Source: Paludibacteraceae bacterium (GTDB lineage: Bacteria > Bacteroidota > Bacteroidia > Bacteroidales > Paludibacteraceae). From it: a DNA stretch of 43,162 nt. Below are positions 7,611 through 16,773 of this stretch, in pieces. The stretch lies in the NCBI GenBank assembly GCA_017553575.1, contig JAFZKQ010000019.1, positions 1 to 43,162 of the forward strand, in the 5' to 3' direction. Position numbers and translations under genes: made by a program. Under the pieces are notes generated by a model. It made no database searches and had not been told where the DNA came from. It saw nothing but the letters and a program-made list of their open reading frames with translations. How positions within the stretch are numbered: position 1 is the stretch's first letter; each line of letters starts with the position of its first letter.

Positions 7611-9719
7611 ATGAGGAAAATGGCTAAAATAGTAGTACGGTTAGTTGCGTTGTTGATTGGTCTCTCTTTGGGTTCAGTTTGGGCCCAAGACCAGAAGTAT
7701 AAAATCGATTTGTATCATTATAACGCTGGCGAGTACGTGTCGCTTCGTTGGTATCCACAAACGGTGGACGACTATAGAAGGGGTGCTTTGCATGGTTTTA
7801 TTGTTCAACGACGCATTGTGAATGGTTCAAAACCACAGGAGTGGAAGGAATTGTCGCGCATTATAGCATCCTCTTTTGACGATTTCACGAAATTCCTTGA
7901 TGATGACGATTCTGATTTGGGTATGATTGGATTCGCTTTGTATCAAAAGGAAATTAAGGAGAAAACCTTGAAATTGTTGCAGGAGGGAGTGGAGATGCCT
8001 GATTCCATGGATGTCGATTCGTATGATTCTCCATTGGCGCAAGAGTATATTTATAAGTTCGGTTTGGCAGCCTGCGAATTTGATTGGGGCGTGTCGAAGA
8101 TGGCAGCCTTGTGCTTTAAGGATGAGACGGCAGATCGGACATCTGTCTACGATTATCGAGTTATCTTTGCTGATGGAAAAGATGCGGAGAAATCAAAGAT
8201 TCTAAGGGTGGACATGTCTCAACTTTCTGTTTTGCCGTCACCTACGATTTTTGAAGGATATGAGGATGACAAAAGAGCCTATTTCTCATGGGACATTACT
8301 CAATTGGAGAATGTATATTCCGGTTATCAACTGGAGCGGAGTTCGGATGGGGTGGTCTTTCAACCAGTGAATCCGAAACCTATCATACATATGTATACAG
8401 ATGATCGATTTGAGCATACGTGTACCTATACGAGTGTCTTGCCTGAATGTGACAAGGATTACTATTTCCGAATGTGCGGTGTGAGCAACTTCGGATTTCT
8501 CGGACCTTATTCGAAGGTCGTAAAACTGAGATGTGTTACTGAATATATGGTAAGCGTTCGGATTGATACGGTGGTGATGAATGAAAAGAATGAGGCGGAA
8601 CTTCGTTGGCATGTAGAGAATCCATATAATCAAGAGATTAAAGGGTTGTTTGTGCAACGTGCGGAAAAGATGGTGTTGGATTCTGTCACAAGAAAGCCTG
8701 TGTTCAATACGTTGCATAAGAAGCCGTTGTCATCCAAGACGCGGACATATAAGGATCAAGATACGCGTATGTCGAACTATTATCGAATATTGGCTTTTGG
8801 TGCGGATACGACTCAGTTGTCAGTTTCAAACGTCTATTTTTCTCACCAAATTGATAGTGTGCCTCCTGCCGCTCCAACTGGATTGAAGGGTACTGTTGAT
8901 TCTTTGGGTGTTGTCTCTTTGTCGTGGACGCCGAATAGCGAGCCGGATATCATGGGTTATCGTGTTTTCTTTGCCAACAGGAAGGACATGGAGTTTATCG
9001 GTTGTTCGGATACTTTCTTGCTTTCTCCGTACTATACGGATACGTTGTTCTTGGGCTCTCTGACCAATGAGATTTATTATAAAGTGATGGCGTTGGACCA
9101 TAATTTTAATCAGTCGGCCATGTCTGAACCTATTCGCTTGACAAAACCAGATACAATTGCTCCGACTAAGGCGGTTTTCCTTGAAATGATGCAAGATACG
9201 ACAGGCGCTGTGGTAGTTAAATGGGCGAATAGTGTTAGTGAGGATTTGGATCGGGTCGAACTTTATAGACGTTTGTCTGATGAAGCGGCTTGGGAGAAAA
9301 TTGAAGAGTGGAAGAAGGATGCTTTGGTTGAACTTTATATAGATACGTTCGCTTTCAATGGCAATAGGGTATACTACAAGATTGTCAACTATGATGAAGT
9401 GGGCAACTATAGTTTGACGGAGAGCATTCCGTTGAAGACGAAATTTGTAAAGCAATTGTGTCTGAAGAATCTTCGTTATGAAATCGATTATCAAAAAGGC
9501 GGGGTTCGATTGAAATGGGATCAGTGTGGTTGCCGAATAGATAAGATATACATATACAGAACGTTGAACGGAAAGGCTAAACTGCTTGATACGGTCTTGG
9601 GCTCGGAGAGAGTTTTCTTTGATAGGAACGTTACGAAGGGCGATTCTGTCAAATATGTGATTCAACCCGTGACTGAGCGTCAGTCAAGAAATCTTATATC
9701 GGATGAGTTCGTCTATTGA
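7611..9719 (+). CDS. Secreted protein with multiple fibronectin type III-like domains
   Basis: 702 residues. A signal peptide (MRKMAKIVVRLVALLIGLSLGSVWAQ) is followed by a region of ~180 residues and about five units of 90-100 residues with the fibronectin-III pattern. The clearest is near residues 418-515 (PPAAPTGLKGTVDSLG, LSWTPNSEPDIMGYRVFF, YYKVMALD). The unit after it (residues ~516-615) has VVKWANS...DLDRVELYRR and YYKIVNYDEVGNYS. The last unit begins near residue 616 and runs to the C-terminus, with no obvious type IX sorting domain. FN3 arrays usually mediate protein-protein or carbohydrate contacts outside the cell. It lies 13 nt behind the giant beta-rich protein gene, so the two are probably made together and may bind each other. 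A strong hairpin terminator follows. Confidence 0.82.
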   Translation: MRKMAKIVVRLVALLIGLSLGSVWAQDQKYKIDLYHYNAGEYVSLRWYPQTVDDYRRGALHGFIVQRRIVNGSKPQEWKELSRIIASSFDDFTKFLDDDDSDLGMIGFALYQKEIKEKTLKLLQEGVEMPDSMDVDSYDSPLAQEYIYKFGLAACEFDWGVSKMAALCFKDETADRTSVYDYRVIFADGKDAEKSKILRVDMSQLSVLPSPTIFEGYEDDKRAYFSWDITQLENVYSGYQLERSSDGVVFQPVNPKPIIHMYTDDRFEHTCTYTSVLPECDKDYYFRMCGVSNFGFLGPYSKVVKLRCVTEYMVSVRIDTVVMNEKNEAELRWHVENPYNQEIKGLFVQRAEKMVLDSVTRKPVFNTLHKKPLSSKTRTYKDQDTRMSNYYRILAFGADTTQLSVSNVYFSHQIDSVPPAAPTGLKGTVDSLGVVSLSWTPNSEPDIMGYRVFFANRKDMEFIGCSDTFLLSPYYTDTLFLGSLTNEIYYKVMALDHNFNQSAMSEPIRLTKPDTIAPTKAVFLEMMQDTTGAVVVKWANSVSEDLDRVELYRRLSDEAAWEKIEEWKKDALVELYIDTFAFNGNRVYYKIVNYDEVGNYSLTESIPLKTKFVKQLCLKNLRYEIDYQKGGVRLKWDQCGCRIDKIYIYRTLNGKAKLLDTVLGSERVFFDRNVTKGDSVKYVIQPVTERQSRNLISDEFVY

Positions 9720-9858
9720 TTTTTTGACTTTGAATAGGATTCGGAATTTTGATTTCGTCTCTTTTTCTGAAATATTTCGAAGAGAGAATCTTTCTTAATG
9801 GGTGTGCAAGGATTGCCTAGCACCTCTTTTTTGAGAAAGGATCTCTGTATTGATAGGA

Positions 9859-9915
9859 AACTATGAATTCATTGTTTTTAACTTTAAGATTAAAAGTGTG
9901 AATTCATAGTTTTTT
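9859..9915 (+). terminator. Long-stem intrinsic terminator behind the FN3-like gene
   Basis: AACTATGAATTCA (9859-9871) and TGAATTCATAGTT (9899-9911) are perfect 13-nt inverted repeats followed by a T run. The 27-nt loop contains a second complementary pair (TTTTAA and TTAAAA), so the stem may extend. The region 9720-9858 upstream is gene-free with no other clear signal. Confidence 0.75.
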
Positions 9916-9982
9916 CTTTACGGGAATTTGAAAAAAACATCCCTTTTCCCATTCAAAAGTTTTTATATTAATTTATCTGTGT

Positions 9983-9990
9983 TATCTTTG
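9983..9990 (+). promoter_or_regulatory. -7 promoter element for the zapB-like/zapA unit
   Basis: TATCTTTG is an exact TAnnTTTG match 19 nt before the ATG at 10010, leaving a very short leader. A clear -33 TTTG is not visible; the region 9958-9965 is only T-rich. Confidence 0.5.
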
Positions 9991-10009
9991 TATGCAATTT
10001 TGACAAACT

Positions 10010-10303
10010 ATGACGAGGGACGAGAGTGAATTAATGAATCGTTTAGTTGGCAGGGCTCAACTCCTTGTGGATTCGCATGCGCAATTGAAGTTGGAGTGTG
10101 AGCGCATGCAGAAAGAGCTAGACGAACAGAAAAAACTCTATTCCGAATGTAAGGCCGAGTGCGACAGATTGAAAGTTCAATGCGATAATCTGCGTTTCGC
10201 TAAGGTCTTGTCCGTGACTGAATCGGAGAGGGATCGGACGAAAAAAAGGTTGTCAAATTTAGTGCGGGAAATAGATAAATGCATTTCTCTGTTGAATGAA
10301 TAG
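10010..10303 (+). CDS. Small coiled-coil protein (ZapB-like position)
   Basis: 97 residues, almost entirely heptad-like coiled coil between residues ~15 and 75 (LVDSHAQLKLECERM, LKVQCDNLRF), with several Cys. It sits 8 nt before zapA and upstream of rny. In Bacteroidota a short coiled-coil protein commonly precedes zapA at this locus, and a role in Z-ring organisation together with ZapA is a reasonable inference. Sequence alone cannot prove homology to ZapB because coiled coils converge. Confidence 0.75.
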   Translation: MTRDESELMNRLVGRAQLLVDSHAQLKLECERMQKELDEQKKLYSECKAECDRLKVQCDNLRFAKVLSVTESERDRTKKRLSNLVREIDKCISLLNE

Positions 10304-10311
10304 CATACTCT

Positions 10312-10596
10312 ATGGCAGACGGTAACAAACTTAAAATCAACTTGAAGATTGGCTCTTTGCTGTTCTCTCCATTTGTGGATCGATCGGAAGAGGAGGTTTA
10401 CCGGAAAGCTACAGATTATATAAATTCCAAAATAGACACTTTGAGAAAGAGTCGCTCTAACTTGACGGAAGCACAGAACCTTTCGATAGTGGCATTGGAA
10501 TTGGCATTGGAACTAATGAAGACCGATAATGATCGTAATGAAATTTTTTCTGCAATGAAGAATTTGGACGATATGTTGAAGTCGGCGACTAAGTAG
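10312..10596 (+). CDS. zapA: Cell division protein ZapA
   Basis: 94 residues. The N-terminal strand region (LKINLKIGSLLFSPFVDRSEEEVYRKATDYIN) and the C-terminal helix (NLSIVALELALELMK) match the ZapA pattern of a small globular head plus coiled-coil tail. ZapA binds and bundles FtsZ filaments at the division site in the cytoplasm. The length is normal for the family. It forms a two-gene unit with the preceding coiled-coil gene and ends at a hairpin terminator before rny. Confidence 0.88.
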   Translation: MADGNKLKINLKIGSLLFSPFVDRSEEEVYRKATDYINSKIDTLRKSRSNLTEAQNLSIVALELALELMKTDNDRNEIFSAMKNLDDMLKSATK

Positions 10597-10657
10597 GTCC
10601 TGATTGACAGAAAGAGAATGGAGAGATCGTAAGATTTCCTTTTGAATAGAAATTCCC

Positions 10658-10698
10658 GCATTACTTTGGATTCCTCATTCCAAGGTGGTGCGTTTTTT
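10658..10698 (+). terminator. Intrinsic terminator between zapA and rny
   Basis: A 13-bp stem (10658-10670 with 10679-10691, including several G-U pairs) and an 8-nt loop are followed by GTTTTTTAT. It separates zapA from rny, so rny should have its own promoter in the AT-rich 10699-10734. Confidence 0.75.
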
Positions 10699-10734
10699 AT
10701 ATATTATCAATTTAATTATCAATAACAAACAGAT

Positions 10735-12270
10735 ATGATTACAACAATAATCGTAGGAGTTGTCGCTTTGTTGGTTGGTGCTGGTGTTGCGTGGGTTGCG
10801 ATGAAAACGGTACTGAAATCGCAGGCGGAAGGCATTATTCGCAAAGCTGAGGCGGATGCAAAGGTGGAAAGAGACAATAAGATTCTCGAAGCAAAAGAGA
10901 CTTATATGAACTTGAAGAATGAGTACGAAACTCAAGTTAACCAAAGGAATGCCAAGATTCAGCAGACAGAGTCCAAGTTGAGACAACGCGAGATGCAATT
11001 GAACCAAATGCAGTCTGAACTTCAAAAGGGTAGGTCAGAGGTGGAAGCTATTAGGGGTAACCTTAACAACCAATTGCAGATTGTGGACCAGAAGAAACAG
11101 GATTTGGAGAAAATGTACCACCAAGCCAATGAGCGTCTGGAGGTGATTTCAGGCTTGTCTGCTCAAGAGGCTAAGGAAAAATTGATCGAATCTTTGAAGG
11201 AGGAAGCTAAGACAGATGCTATGTCTTATGTGAACGAAATCATGGAGGAGGCCAAAATGACGGCCAACAAGGAGGCTAAGCGTATTGTGGTACAAACAAT
11301 TCAACGTGTGGCTACTGAGGCTGCCATCGAAAATTCGGTGACGGTATTCAATATTGATTCGGATGAGCTAAAGGGCCGTATCATCGGTCGTGAGGGTCGT
11401 AATATCCGAGCTTTGGAGGCTGCTACGGGTGTGGAAATCATCGTTGATGATACGCCGGAAGCTATTGTCCTCTCTGCATTCGACCCTGTTCGTCGAGAGA
11501 TTGCACGTCTTGCTCTTCACCAGTTGGTGACAGACGGACGTATTCACCCTGCCCGCATTGAGGAAGTTGTGGCAAAGGTGAAGAAGCAAGTGGAGGATGA
11601 GATTGTGGAGACGGGTAAGCGTACGACAATCGATTTGGGTATTCATGGCTTGCATCCAGAATTGGTTCGTTTGATTGGTAAGATGAAGTATCGTTCTTCT
11701 TACGGACAGAACCTTTTGCAACATGCCCGTGAGACGGCTAACTTGTGTGCCATCATGGCTACCGAGTTGGGACTCAACCCTAAGAAGGCTAAGCGTGCTG
11801 GACTTTTGCACGATATAGGTAAAGTGCCTGATGACGAACCAGAATTGCCACACGCAATCTTGGGTATGAAATTGGCCGAGAAGTATAAGGAGAAACCAGA
11901 GATTTGTAACGCCATCGGAGCTCACCACGATGAAGTGGAGATGGAAAGCTTGCTTTCGCCTATTGTTCAAGCTTGTGATGCGATTTCTGGAGCCCGTCCT
12001 GGTGCTCGTCGCGAAATCGTTGAGGCTTACATCAAGCGTCTGAATGATTTGGAGAAATTGGCGCTTTCTTATCCTGGCGTTGTTAAGACCTACGCTATCC
12101 AGGCTGGTCGTGAGTTGAGGGTAATCGTTGGCGCAGATAAGATTGACGATAAGGCTACGGAGACATTGTCTTACGAAATCGCCAAGAAGATTCAGGACGA
12201 GATGACTTACCCTGGTCAAGTAAAGATCACGGTAATCCGTGAAACTCGTTCTGTAAGTTTTGCTAAGTAA
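10735..12270 (+). CDS. rny: Ribonuclease Y
   Basis: 511 residues, normal for the family. Order: N-terminal membrane anchor (residues 1-25), a long charged coiled coil (30-190), a KH RNA-binding domain with the GxxG loop in [12 protein letters not shown] (216-227), and an HD phosphohydrolase domain with H330 (QHARETANL), the HD pair at 359-360 (LLHDIGKV) and a downstream HHDEVEMES. RNase Y is a membrane-bound endoribonuclease that starts mRNA decay. The cysteine-free, clean KH-HD arrangement leaves little doubt. The zapA-rny order is common in Bacteroidota. It is followed by a strong terminator. Confidence 0.97.
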   Translation: MITTIIVGVVALLVGAGVAWVAMKTVLKSQAEGIIRKAEADAKVERDNKILEAKETYMNLKNEYETQVNQRNAKIQQTESKLRQREMQLNQMQSELQKGRSEVEAIRGNLNNQLQIVDQKKQDLEKMYHQANERLEVISGLSAQEAKEKLIESLKEEAKTDAMSYVNEIMEEAKMTANKEAKRIVVQTIQRVATEAAIENSVTVFNIDSDELKGRIIGREGRNIRALEAATGVEIIVDDTPEAIVLSAFDPVRREIARLALHQLVTDGRIHPARIEEVVAKVKKQVEDEIVETGKRTTIDLGIHGLHPELVRLIGKMKYRSSYGQNLLQHARETANLCAIMATELGLNPKKAKRAGLLHDIGKVPDDEPELPHAILGMKLAEKYKEKPEICNAIGAHHDEVEMESLLSPIVQACDAISGARPGARREIVEAYIKRLNDLEKLALSYPGVVKTYAIQAGRELRVIVGADKIDDKATETLSYEIAKKIQDEMTYPGQVKITVIRETRSVSFAK

Positions 12271-12297
12271 GGATTTAAGTAATAGATAGTATATGAA

Positions 12298-12333
12298 GTG
12301 AGGTTGTCTGTAAGGGCAACCTCACTTTTTTTT
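12298..12333 (+). terminator. Intrinsic terminator of rny
   Basis: GTGAGGTTG and CAACCTCAC form a 9-bp stem, extended by a T-G pair, followed by eight or more T residues. Confidence 0.9.
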
Positions 12334-12341
12334 GTGTGTGC

Positions 12342-12442
12342 GGTTGTCTGGAGTCCCAAAGGGACGGCACGATATAGCCATGGGTTTAAACCCATGGACG
12401 ACGTGATCTAGCCATGGGTGAGGTCCATGGATTGAGACAACC
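12342..12442. repeat. Nested palindromic intergenic repeat element
   Basis: The element is bounded by GGTTGTCT (12342-12349) and its complement AGACAACC (12435-12442). Inside are GTCCC-AAA-GGGAC (12353-12365), the perfect 20-bp palindrome CCATGGGTTTAAACCCATGG (12378-12397), and a second hairpin made of two CCATGG arms (12412-12417, 12425-12430). This layered hairpin design resembles the REP-like intergenic elements scattered through many Bacteroidota genomes; whether it is multicopy here cannot be seen from one window. The rest of the gene-free stretch (12443-12599) shows nothing I can name. Confidence 0.65.
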
Positions 12443-12599
12443 ATCGTAGATATTGTTTGTGTCGGATGGATGATGAAAAAGTCTCCCTATGTAGGAAATT
12501 CGAAGTCTATTCTTAGATTCTATTATGAGATATAGGGGAATTCTCGCAATGGAATCATTCTTTTCTCGTCTCTTTGACCTCTGCTTTGGGGTGGAAACA

Positions 12600-12634
12600 T
12601 AAACAAAAGCGGTGAGCCCTTTCGAACCCACCGC
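12600..12634 (-). terminator. Terminator of the 12653-13432 gene
   Basis: On the minus strand GCGGTG and CACCGC arms (12609-12614, 12629-12634) with a partly paired interior are followed by TTTTGTTT. Confidence 0.65.
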
Positions 12635-12652
12635 CATATCGTTGAAAAAAAA

Positions 12653-13432
12653 TTAAAATTTTAGAGCCAAGCCGATGTTGTTCTTGTGTGACACGAGGTC
12701 AAGATGGATGGGCTCTGAATAGCTGCTCTTGCGCTCGGAAAAACTCTCTTTGAATTCTTGGATGGCTTGATTTTTCTTTCCTGCGCCTGACACCCATAGC
12801 GGGACTCCAACGGTAGTGATAACTGCTCCTGTTAAGAGAATGCCTATTCCTGCATGATAAGTATCATCATCGCGCTCATATTCCCAATCTTCGGTATCTT
12901 CGTTGTAGCTTTCAAAAGCGTAGGAGATGAGCGTACACATTCCACCTACAGCACATAGGCCGAGACCTACGCTGGTGACTACAATTCCTGACACCATTCT
13001 GTGTTGTCCGCTTTTATAATCTTTGAAGTATTCCGGCTTGCAGTTCTTCATGAGGTTGATTGTTTCCTTGTTGCTCAAGGCTCTGTTTTTATAGACGAGA
13101 GAGCTCCCTTTGTAGGTGATCTCCTCTATCTCGGAACAGTCTGAACCAATTCTTTGTGTGACCCTTGGGGCTGAATATTGATTCTCAGAGCTTTCGTTGT
13201 TATAAACCTCTACGATACCATTTTCGTAAGCGATGGAGACGATTTCCGATTTTAGCATTTTCTTGGTCTCTCCATCGGGCTTGTCGAAATATTTGTATTC
13301 AATGAAGTTCTTGTTGACTTTGGTAACCTTCGCCTCGATCTTTAGTTTGTCTTTTGTAATGATGACATCTTGCGCATTGGCAAAAACGAAGAGGCTTAAA
13401 AATAGAAACGTTGTTGAAATTAGTCTTTTCAT
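12653..13432 (-). CDS. Exported membrane protein, tandem paralogue A
   Basis: 259 residues. Signal peptide MKRLISTTFLFLSLFVFANAQ, then a small beta domain (DVIITKDKLKIEAKVTKVNK, EYKYFDKPDG, SEIVSIAYENG) of a type frequent in Bacteroidota, where it often reads as a repeated K-x-E-x-K-V strand unit. Two hydrophobic segments follow (around residues 148-168 and 190-212), then a conserved tail EPIHLDLVSHKNNIGLALKF. About two thirds of the sequence matches the next gene, with which it forms a tandem duplication. Function unknown. It differs from its twin mainly in the middle (residues ~85-105) and in the loop between the hydrophobic segments. Confidence 0.85.
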   Translation of the reverse strand: MKRLISTTFLFLSLFVFANAQDVIITKDKLKIEAKVTKVNKNFIEYKYFDKPDGETKKMLKSEIVSIAYENGIVEVYNNESSENQYSAPRVTQRIGSDCSEIEEITYKGSSLVYKNRALSNKETINLMKNCKPEYFKDYKSGQHRMVSGIVVTSVGLGLCAVGGMCTLISYAFESYNEDTEDWEYERDDDTYHAGIGILLTGAVITTVGVPLWVSGAGKKNQAIQEFKESFSERKSSYSEPIHLDLVSHKNNIGLALKF

Positions 13433-13526
13433 GAAAATGTGAAATTAAAATGTGTGAATATATGTTTTTGTAGTTCTAAATTGTATGGTAGGGTGAGCCC
13501 GATGGACTCACCTCTATGAGGAAACC

Positions 13527-14315
13527 TTAAAATTTAAGTGCTAATCCGATGTTGTTCTTGTGTGACACAAGGTCGATATGGACAGGCTCCGAATAGCCGC
13601 TGGTGCGGTCGGAAAAACCGTCTTTGAATTGTTGGATGGTTCTGTTCCTTTTGTTTACACCTGATACCCAAAGAGGAACACCTATGGCGGTGGCGGTGGC
13701 TCCTACTGCGGCAAATCCTACGCCGAGACCAAACCAGATGTCGTGAATTTCGTCCTCTTCTTCTTCGAAATAGTCGTCATCGTCATTGTCGTTGTCGAAG
13801 ACGGATGAAAATGCGATAAAAACACATCCAGAAGCCAAAAAGTCAAGTCCGACGCAAGTGGTTACGATTCCTGCCACCATACGGTGATGGCCGCTTTGGT
13901 ATTGCTTGTAGAGCTCAGGTTTGCAATTTCTTATGGCATATTTGATCTCCTTGTTGCTCAAGGCCCTGTTGTTATAGAAGAGTTCGCCCCCTTTGTAAGT
14001 GACGTTGTCCATGTCTGCACAAGTGAGGGCTTGTCTAGCCTGGGGTCTTACAGAAGAAGTCTGTCCTTCTGAATTGGTGTTGTCATAGACTTCCACGATT
14101 CCATTCTCGTAAGCGATGCTCGCAATGTTTGATTTGAGCATGGTCTTGAGTTCGCCATCGGGCTTGTCGAACTCTTTGTAGTCGATAGTGCTTCTGTTGA
14201 CATGAACGACTTTGGCCTCAATCTTAAGTCTATCTTTCGTAATGATGATATCTTGCGCATCGGCAAAAACAAAGAGGCTTAAAAATAGAAACGTTGCTGA
14301 AATTAATCTTCTCAT
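13527..14315 (-). CDS. Exported membrane protein, tandem paralogue B
   Basis: 262 residues with the same plan as its neighbour: signal peptide MRRLISATFLFLSLFVFADAQ, beta domain, two hydrophobic segments and the shared C-terminal LVSHKNNIGLALKF. The loop between the hydrophobic segments is strongly acidic (DNDDDDYFEEEEDE), unlike paralogue A. The gap between the twins is 94 nt and holds a weak hairpin (13491-13511), so partial read-through from B into A is likely. Function unknown. The conserved ends with divergent middles suggest duplication followed by specialisation. Confidence 0.85.
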   Translation of the reverse strand: MRRLISATFLFLSLFVFADAQDIIITKDRLKIEAKVVHVNRSTIDYKEFDKPDGELKTMLKSNIASIAYENGIVEVYDNTNSEGQTSSVRPQARQALTCADMDNVTYKGGELFYNNRALSNKEIKYAIRNCKPELYKQYQSGHHRMVAGIVTTCVGLDFLASGCVFIAFSSVFDNDNDDDDYFEEEEDEIHDIWFGLGVGFAAVGATATAIGVPLWVSGVNKRNRTIQQFKDGFSDRTSGYSEPVHIDLVSHKNNIGLALKF

Positions 14316-14332
14316 TTTCAGTAAAATATAAA

Positions 14333-14366
14333 TGGTAAAAATAAAGGGGAGAATAGGTTCTCCCCC
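14333..14366 (-). terminator. Terminator of the hisGDC operon
   Basis: GGGGAGAA (14347-14354) and TTCTCCCC (14359-14366) form an 8-bp stem with a 4-nt loop. On the minus strand it is followed by TTTATTTTTACC. It sits 8 nt past the hisC stop, so no further his gene is co-transcribed. Confidence 0.8.
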
Positions 14367-14373
14367 TGATTGC

Positions 14374-15408
14374 TTATTCTAAATTGTGTAATTCATTTAG
14401 TAGAATCTTGTTCTCTTCTGGTGTTCCTACTGTGATTCGTAAGCAGTTGCCACAGAGTGTGACACTGTTACGGTTGCGCACGATGATTCCGTTGGAAACC
14501 AGATGATTGTATGTGGCTTGTGCATCCTTTACCTTGGTAAGCACGAAATTGGCGTCGGTAGGGTAGGTGCAGACCACTAGACTTAGCTTTTGCAGTTCCT
14601 CCACTAATCGGCTGCGCTCGGCCTTCAACGTTTTTACCCAATCTGCCACTTTGTCGGCTTCTTTCATCAATGCCAACGCTTGTCGTTGCGTGAGGATGTT
14701 GACGTTGTAAGGATACTTTATCTTGTTGAGCACGCAGATAATCTCTTTGGATGCGAAGGCCATGCCCAGACGGATGGCTGCGCTTCCCCATGCTTTGGAG
14801 AATGTTTGGAGGACAACCAAGTTGGAATGTTGGCTCAATTTCTTTGCAAAAGAGTCTCTTCCTGCAAAGTCGATGTAGGCTTCATCTACTACCACAATCC
14901 CGTTGAAGGATTGGAGAAGTTTCTCTATCTCGTTTTCTGCCAAGAGGTTTCCTGTCGGATTGTTGGGCGAGCAGAGCCACATGACCTTGGTATGTTCGTC
15001 GGCTTTTGCCAATAGTTTGTCCGCACTGAATTGGAACTTTTCGTCAAGTTCCACCTTCCGATATTCCACGTCGTTGATGTCGGCGCAAACCTCATACATT
15101 CCGTAGGTTGGGTTGATGGCCACGACGTTGTCCACCCGAGGTTCGCAGAAGGCACGGTACATCAAGTCGATGGGTTCGTCGCTTCCGTTGCCCAAGAAGA
15201 TGGATTCTATGGCAACTCCCTTTATGGCCGAAATCCGTTCTTTCACAGACCATTGCAGTGGGTCTGGGTAGCGGTTGTAAGGCGCATTGTAGGGGTTCTC
15301 ATTGGCATCAAGGAAGACGGATGCTTCGCCCTTGAACTCGTCGCGTGCGCAGGAGTAGGGCTTCAATGCCTTGATGTTTGGGCGTATGATGTTATTTAAG
15401 TCAAACAT
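14374..15408 (-). CDS. hisC: Histidinol-phosphate aminotransferase
   Basis: 344 residues, normal for HisC. A fold-type I PLP enzyme that transfers the amino group from glutamate to imidazole acetol phosphate in histidine synthesis. Visible signatures: substrate loop [10 protein letters not shown] (32-41), SPNNPTG (147-153), VVDEAYIDF (173-181), Schiff-base Lys205 in [14 protein letters not shown] and a C-terminal [11 protein letters not shown] with the carboxylate-binding Arg. It is the third gene of a minus-strand hisG-hisD-hisC operon, 71 nt behind hisD. hisB, often next in Bacteroidota his operons, is absent here; an unrelated gene pair follows. Confidence 0.96.
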   Translation of the reverse strand: MFDLNNIIRPNIKALKPYSCARDEFKGEASVFLDANENPYNAPYNRYPDPLQWSVKERISAIKGVAIESIFLGNGSDEPIDLMYRAFCEPRVDNVVAINPTYGMYEVCADINDVEYRKVELDEKFQFSADKLLAKADEHTKVMWLCSPNNPTGNLLAENEIEKLLQSFNGIVVVDEAYIDFAGRDSFAKKLSQHSNLVVLQTFSKAWGSAAIRLGMAFASKEIICVLNKIKYPYNVNILTQRQALALMKEADKVADWVKTLKAERSRLVEELQKLSLVVCTYPTDANFVLTKVKDAQATYNHLVSNGIIVRNRNSVTLCGNCLRITVGTPEENKILLNELHNLE

Positions 15409-15479
15409 AGTCTTCTCTTTTTAGTTGAAAATTCAAGCCTGGTCGCCTATGGTGTAGAGCGATTCGGCTCACTTGTTTG

Positions 15480-16757
15480 TTATGCTTTCAGCCTTAGTGT
15501 GACAGCATTCTTATGGGCGAACAACTGCTCGTTTTCTGCCATGATTTCGATGGCGTTCCCGATTCTGTTCAATCCTTCTTGAGAGATCTCTTGAAGAGTT
15601 ATTTTTTTGCGGAAACTATCGAGGTTGACACCGTTGTAGGCTTTGGCGTATCCGTTGGTTGGCAACGTGTGGTTGGTGCCTGACGCATAGTCGCCCGCAC
15701 TCTCTGGCGTGTAGTGGCCTAAGAAGAGAGAACCGGCATTGACGATTTGCTCGGCAATCTCACCGTAGTTTCGAGTAGAGATGATTAGGTGCTCAGGCGC
15801 ATATTCGTTGCTCATCTCGACCATCTCTTTCCGATCCTTCACCAAGATGATTTTGCTGTGTTCGATGGATTTCTCGGCAATCTCTTTGCGAGGAAGGAGG
15901 GCTAGTTGTCTCTCCACCTCGGCGATTGTCTTTTCTGCCAATTGCTCGTCGGTTGTCACCAAAATAGCTTGGCTGTCCATGCCGTGTTCTGCTTGGGAAA
16001 GAAGGTCGGAAGCCACAAATACAGGGTTGGCTGTCTCGTCGGCGAGCACCTCCACTTCGGAAGGTCCGGCTGGCATGTCGATGGCAACGTCTCGGAGGCT
16101 GACCAACTGTTTGGCGGCCGTCACGTACTGGTTGCCTGGGCCGAAAATCTTGTAGGCTTTCGGAACACTCTCCGTGCCGTAGGCCATGGCGCCGATGGCT
16201 TGTACACCACCGATCTTGAAGATACGGTTCACACCGGCTGCCTTGGCTGCCACCAATACGGCAGGATGAACCTTTCCTTCCTTGTTGGGAGGTGTGCAGA
16301 GCGTAATCTCTTTACAACCGGCTATTTTGGCAGGAATGGCCAACATCAGTACGGTCGAGAATAGGGGGGCTGTTCCGCCTGGAATGTAGAGACCCACTCG
16401 TTCGATGGCAACAGCCTTTTGCCAGCATTTCACGCCGGGCATTGTCTCTACGCAAGGCAATGTTTGGTCTTGTGCGGCATGGAATTTCGTGATGTTCTCT
16501 TTTGCCAAAAGGATGGCATTCTTCAACTCCTCCGAAACGGCTTGCTCCGCCTCTTTTATCTCCTCCTCGGAAACCAAGAGGGAATTCAACTGCACCTTGT
16601 CGAATTTCAGCTCGTACTCTTTCACGGCTTCGTCGCCGCGTTCACGGATATCCTTGAGGACGTTGCGAACCAAGTCGAACAAGTGGCTGTTGTCCATGGT
16701 GGGACGGCTTAGGAGCGAAGACCATTCGCTCCTTGCCGGATATTTGATGTATTGCAT
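15480..16757 (-). CDS. hisD: Histidinol dehydrogenase
   Basis: 425 residues, the usual length. Zinc-dependent NAD enzyme that oxidises histidinol to histidine in two steps. Family motifs are all present: IPGGTAPLFSTVLMLAIPAKIAG, IGGVQAIGAMAYGT, GPGNQYVTAAK, MPAGPSEVEVLAD, the metal-binding LLSQAEHGMDSQ, EYAPEHLII with the catalytic Glu-His pair, and AGDYASGTNHTLPT. It starts 16 nt after hisG, so the two are translated from one message under the leader attenuator upstream of hisG. Confidence 0.97.
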   Translation of the reverse strand: MQYIKYPARSEWSSLLSRPTMDNSHLFDLVRNVLKDIRERGDEAVKEYELKFDKVQLNSLLVSEEEIKEAEQAVSEELKNAILLAKENITKFHAAQDQTLPCVETMPGVKCWQKAVAIERVGLYIPGGTAPLFSTVLMLAIPAKIAGCKEITLCTPPNKEGKVHPAVLVAAKAAGVNRIFKIGGVQAIGAMAYGTESVPKAYKIFGPGNQYVTAAKQLVSLRDVAIDMPAGPSEVEVLADETANPVFVASDLLSQAEHGMDSQAILVTTDEQLAEKTIAEVERQLALLPRKEIAEKSIEHSKIILVKDRKEMVEMSNEYAPEHLIISTRNYGEIAEQIVNAGSLFLGHYTPESAGDYASGTNHTLPTNGYAKAYNGVNLDSFRKKITLQEISQEGLNRIGNAIEIMAENEQLFAHKNAVTLRLKA

Positions 16758-16773
16758 GATCTTTCTCTTTGAA

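Noticed and set aside
8826-9665. Long minus-strand open frame of 279 codons opposite the FN3-like gene
   Set aside because: It is the antisense of a gene with clear domains. The translation is rich in Arg, His, Ile and Gln without any family pattern.
10597-10734. 6S RNA between zapA and rny
   Set aside because: 6S RNA genes lie beside zapA in other bacteria, but only 138 nt are available, most of it explained by the terminator hairpin; I see no long bulged duplex.
11368-12219. Long minus-strand open frame of 283 codons opposite rny
   Set aside because: It mirrors the conserved KH and HD domains of RNase Y and has no recognisable protein features.
12342-12442. CRISPR repeat
   Set aside because: The palindromes differ from one another and there is no regular spacer series.
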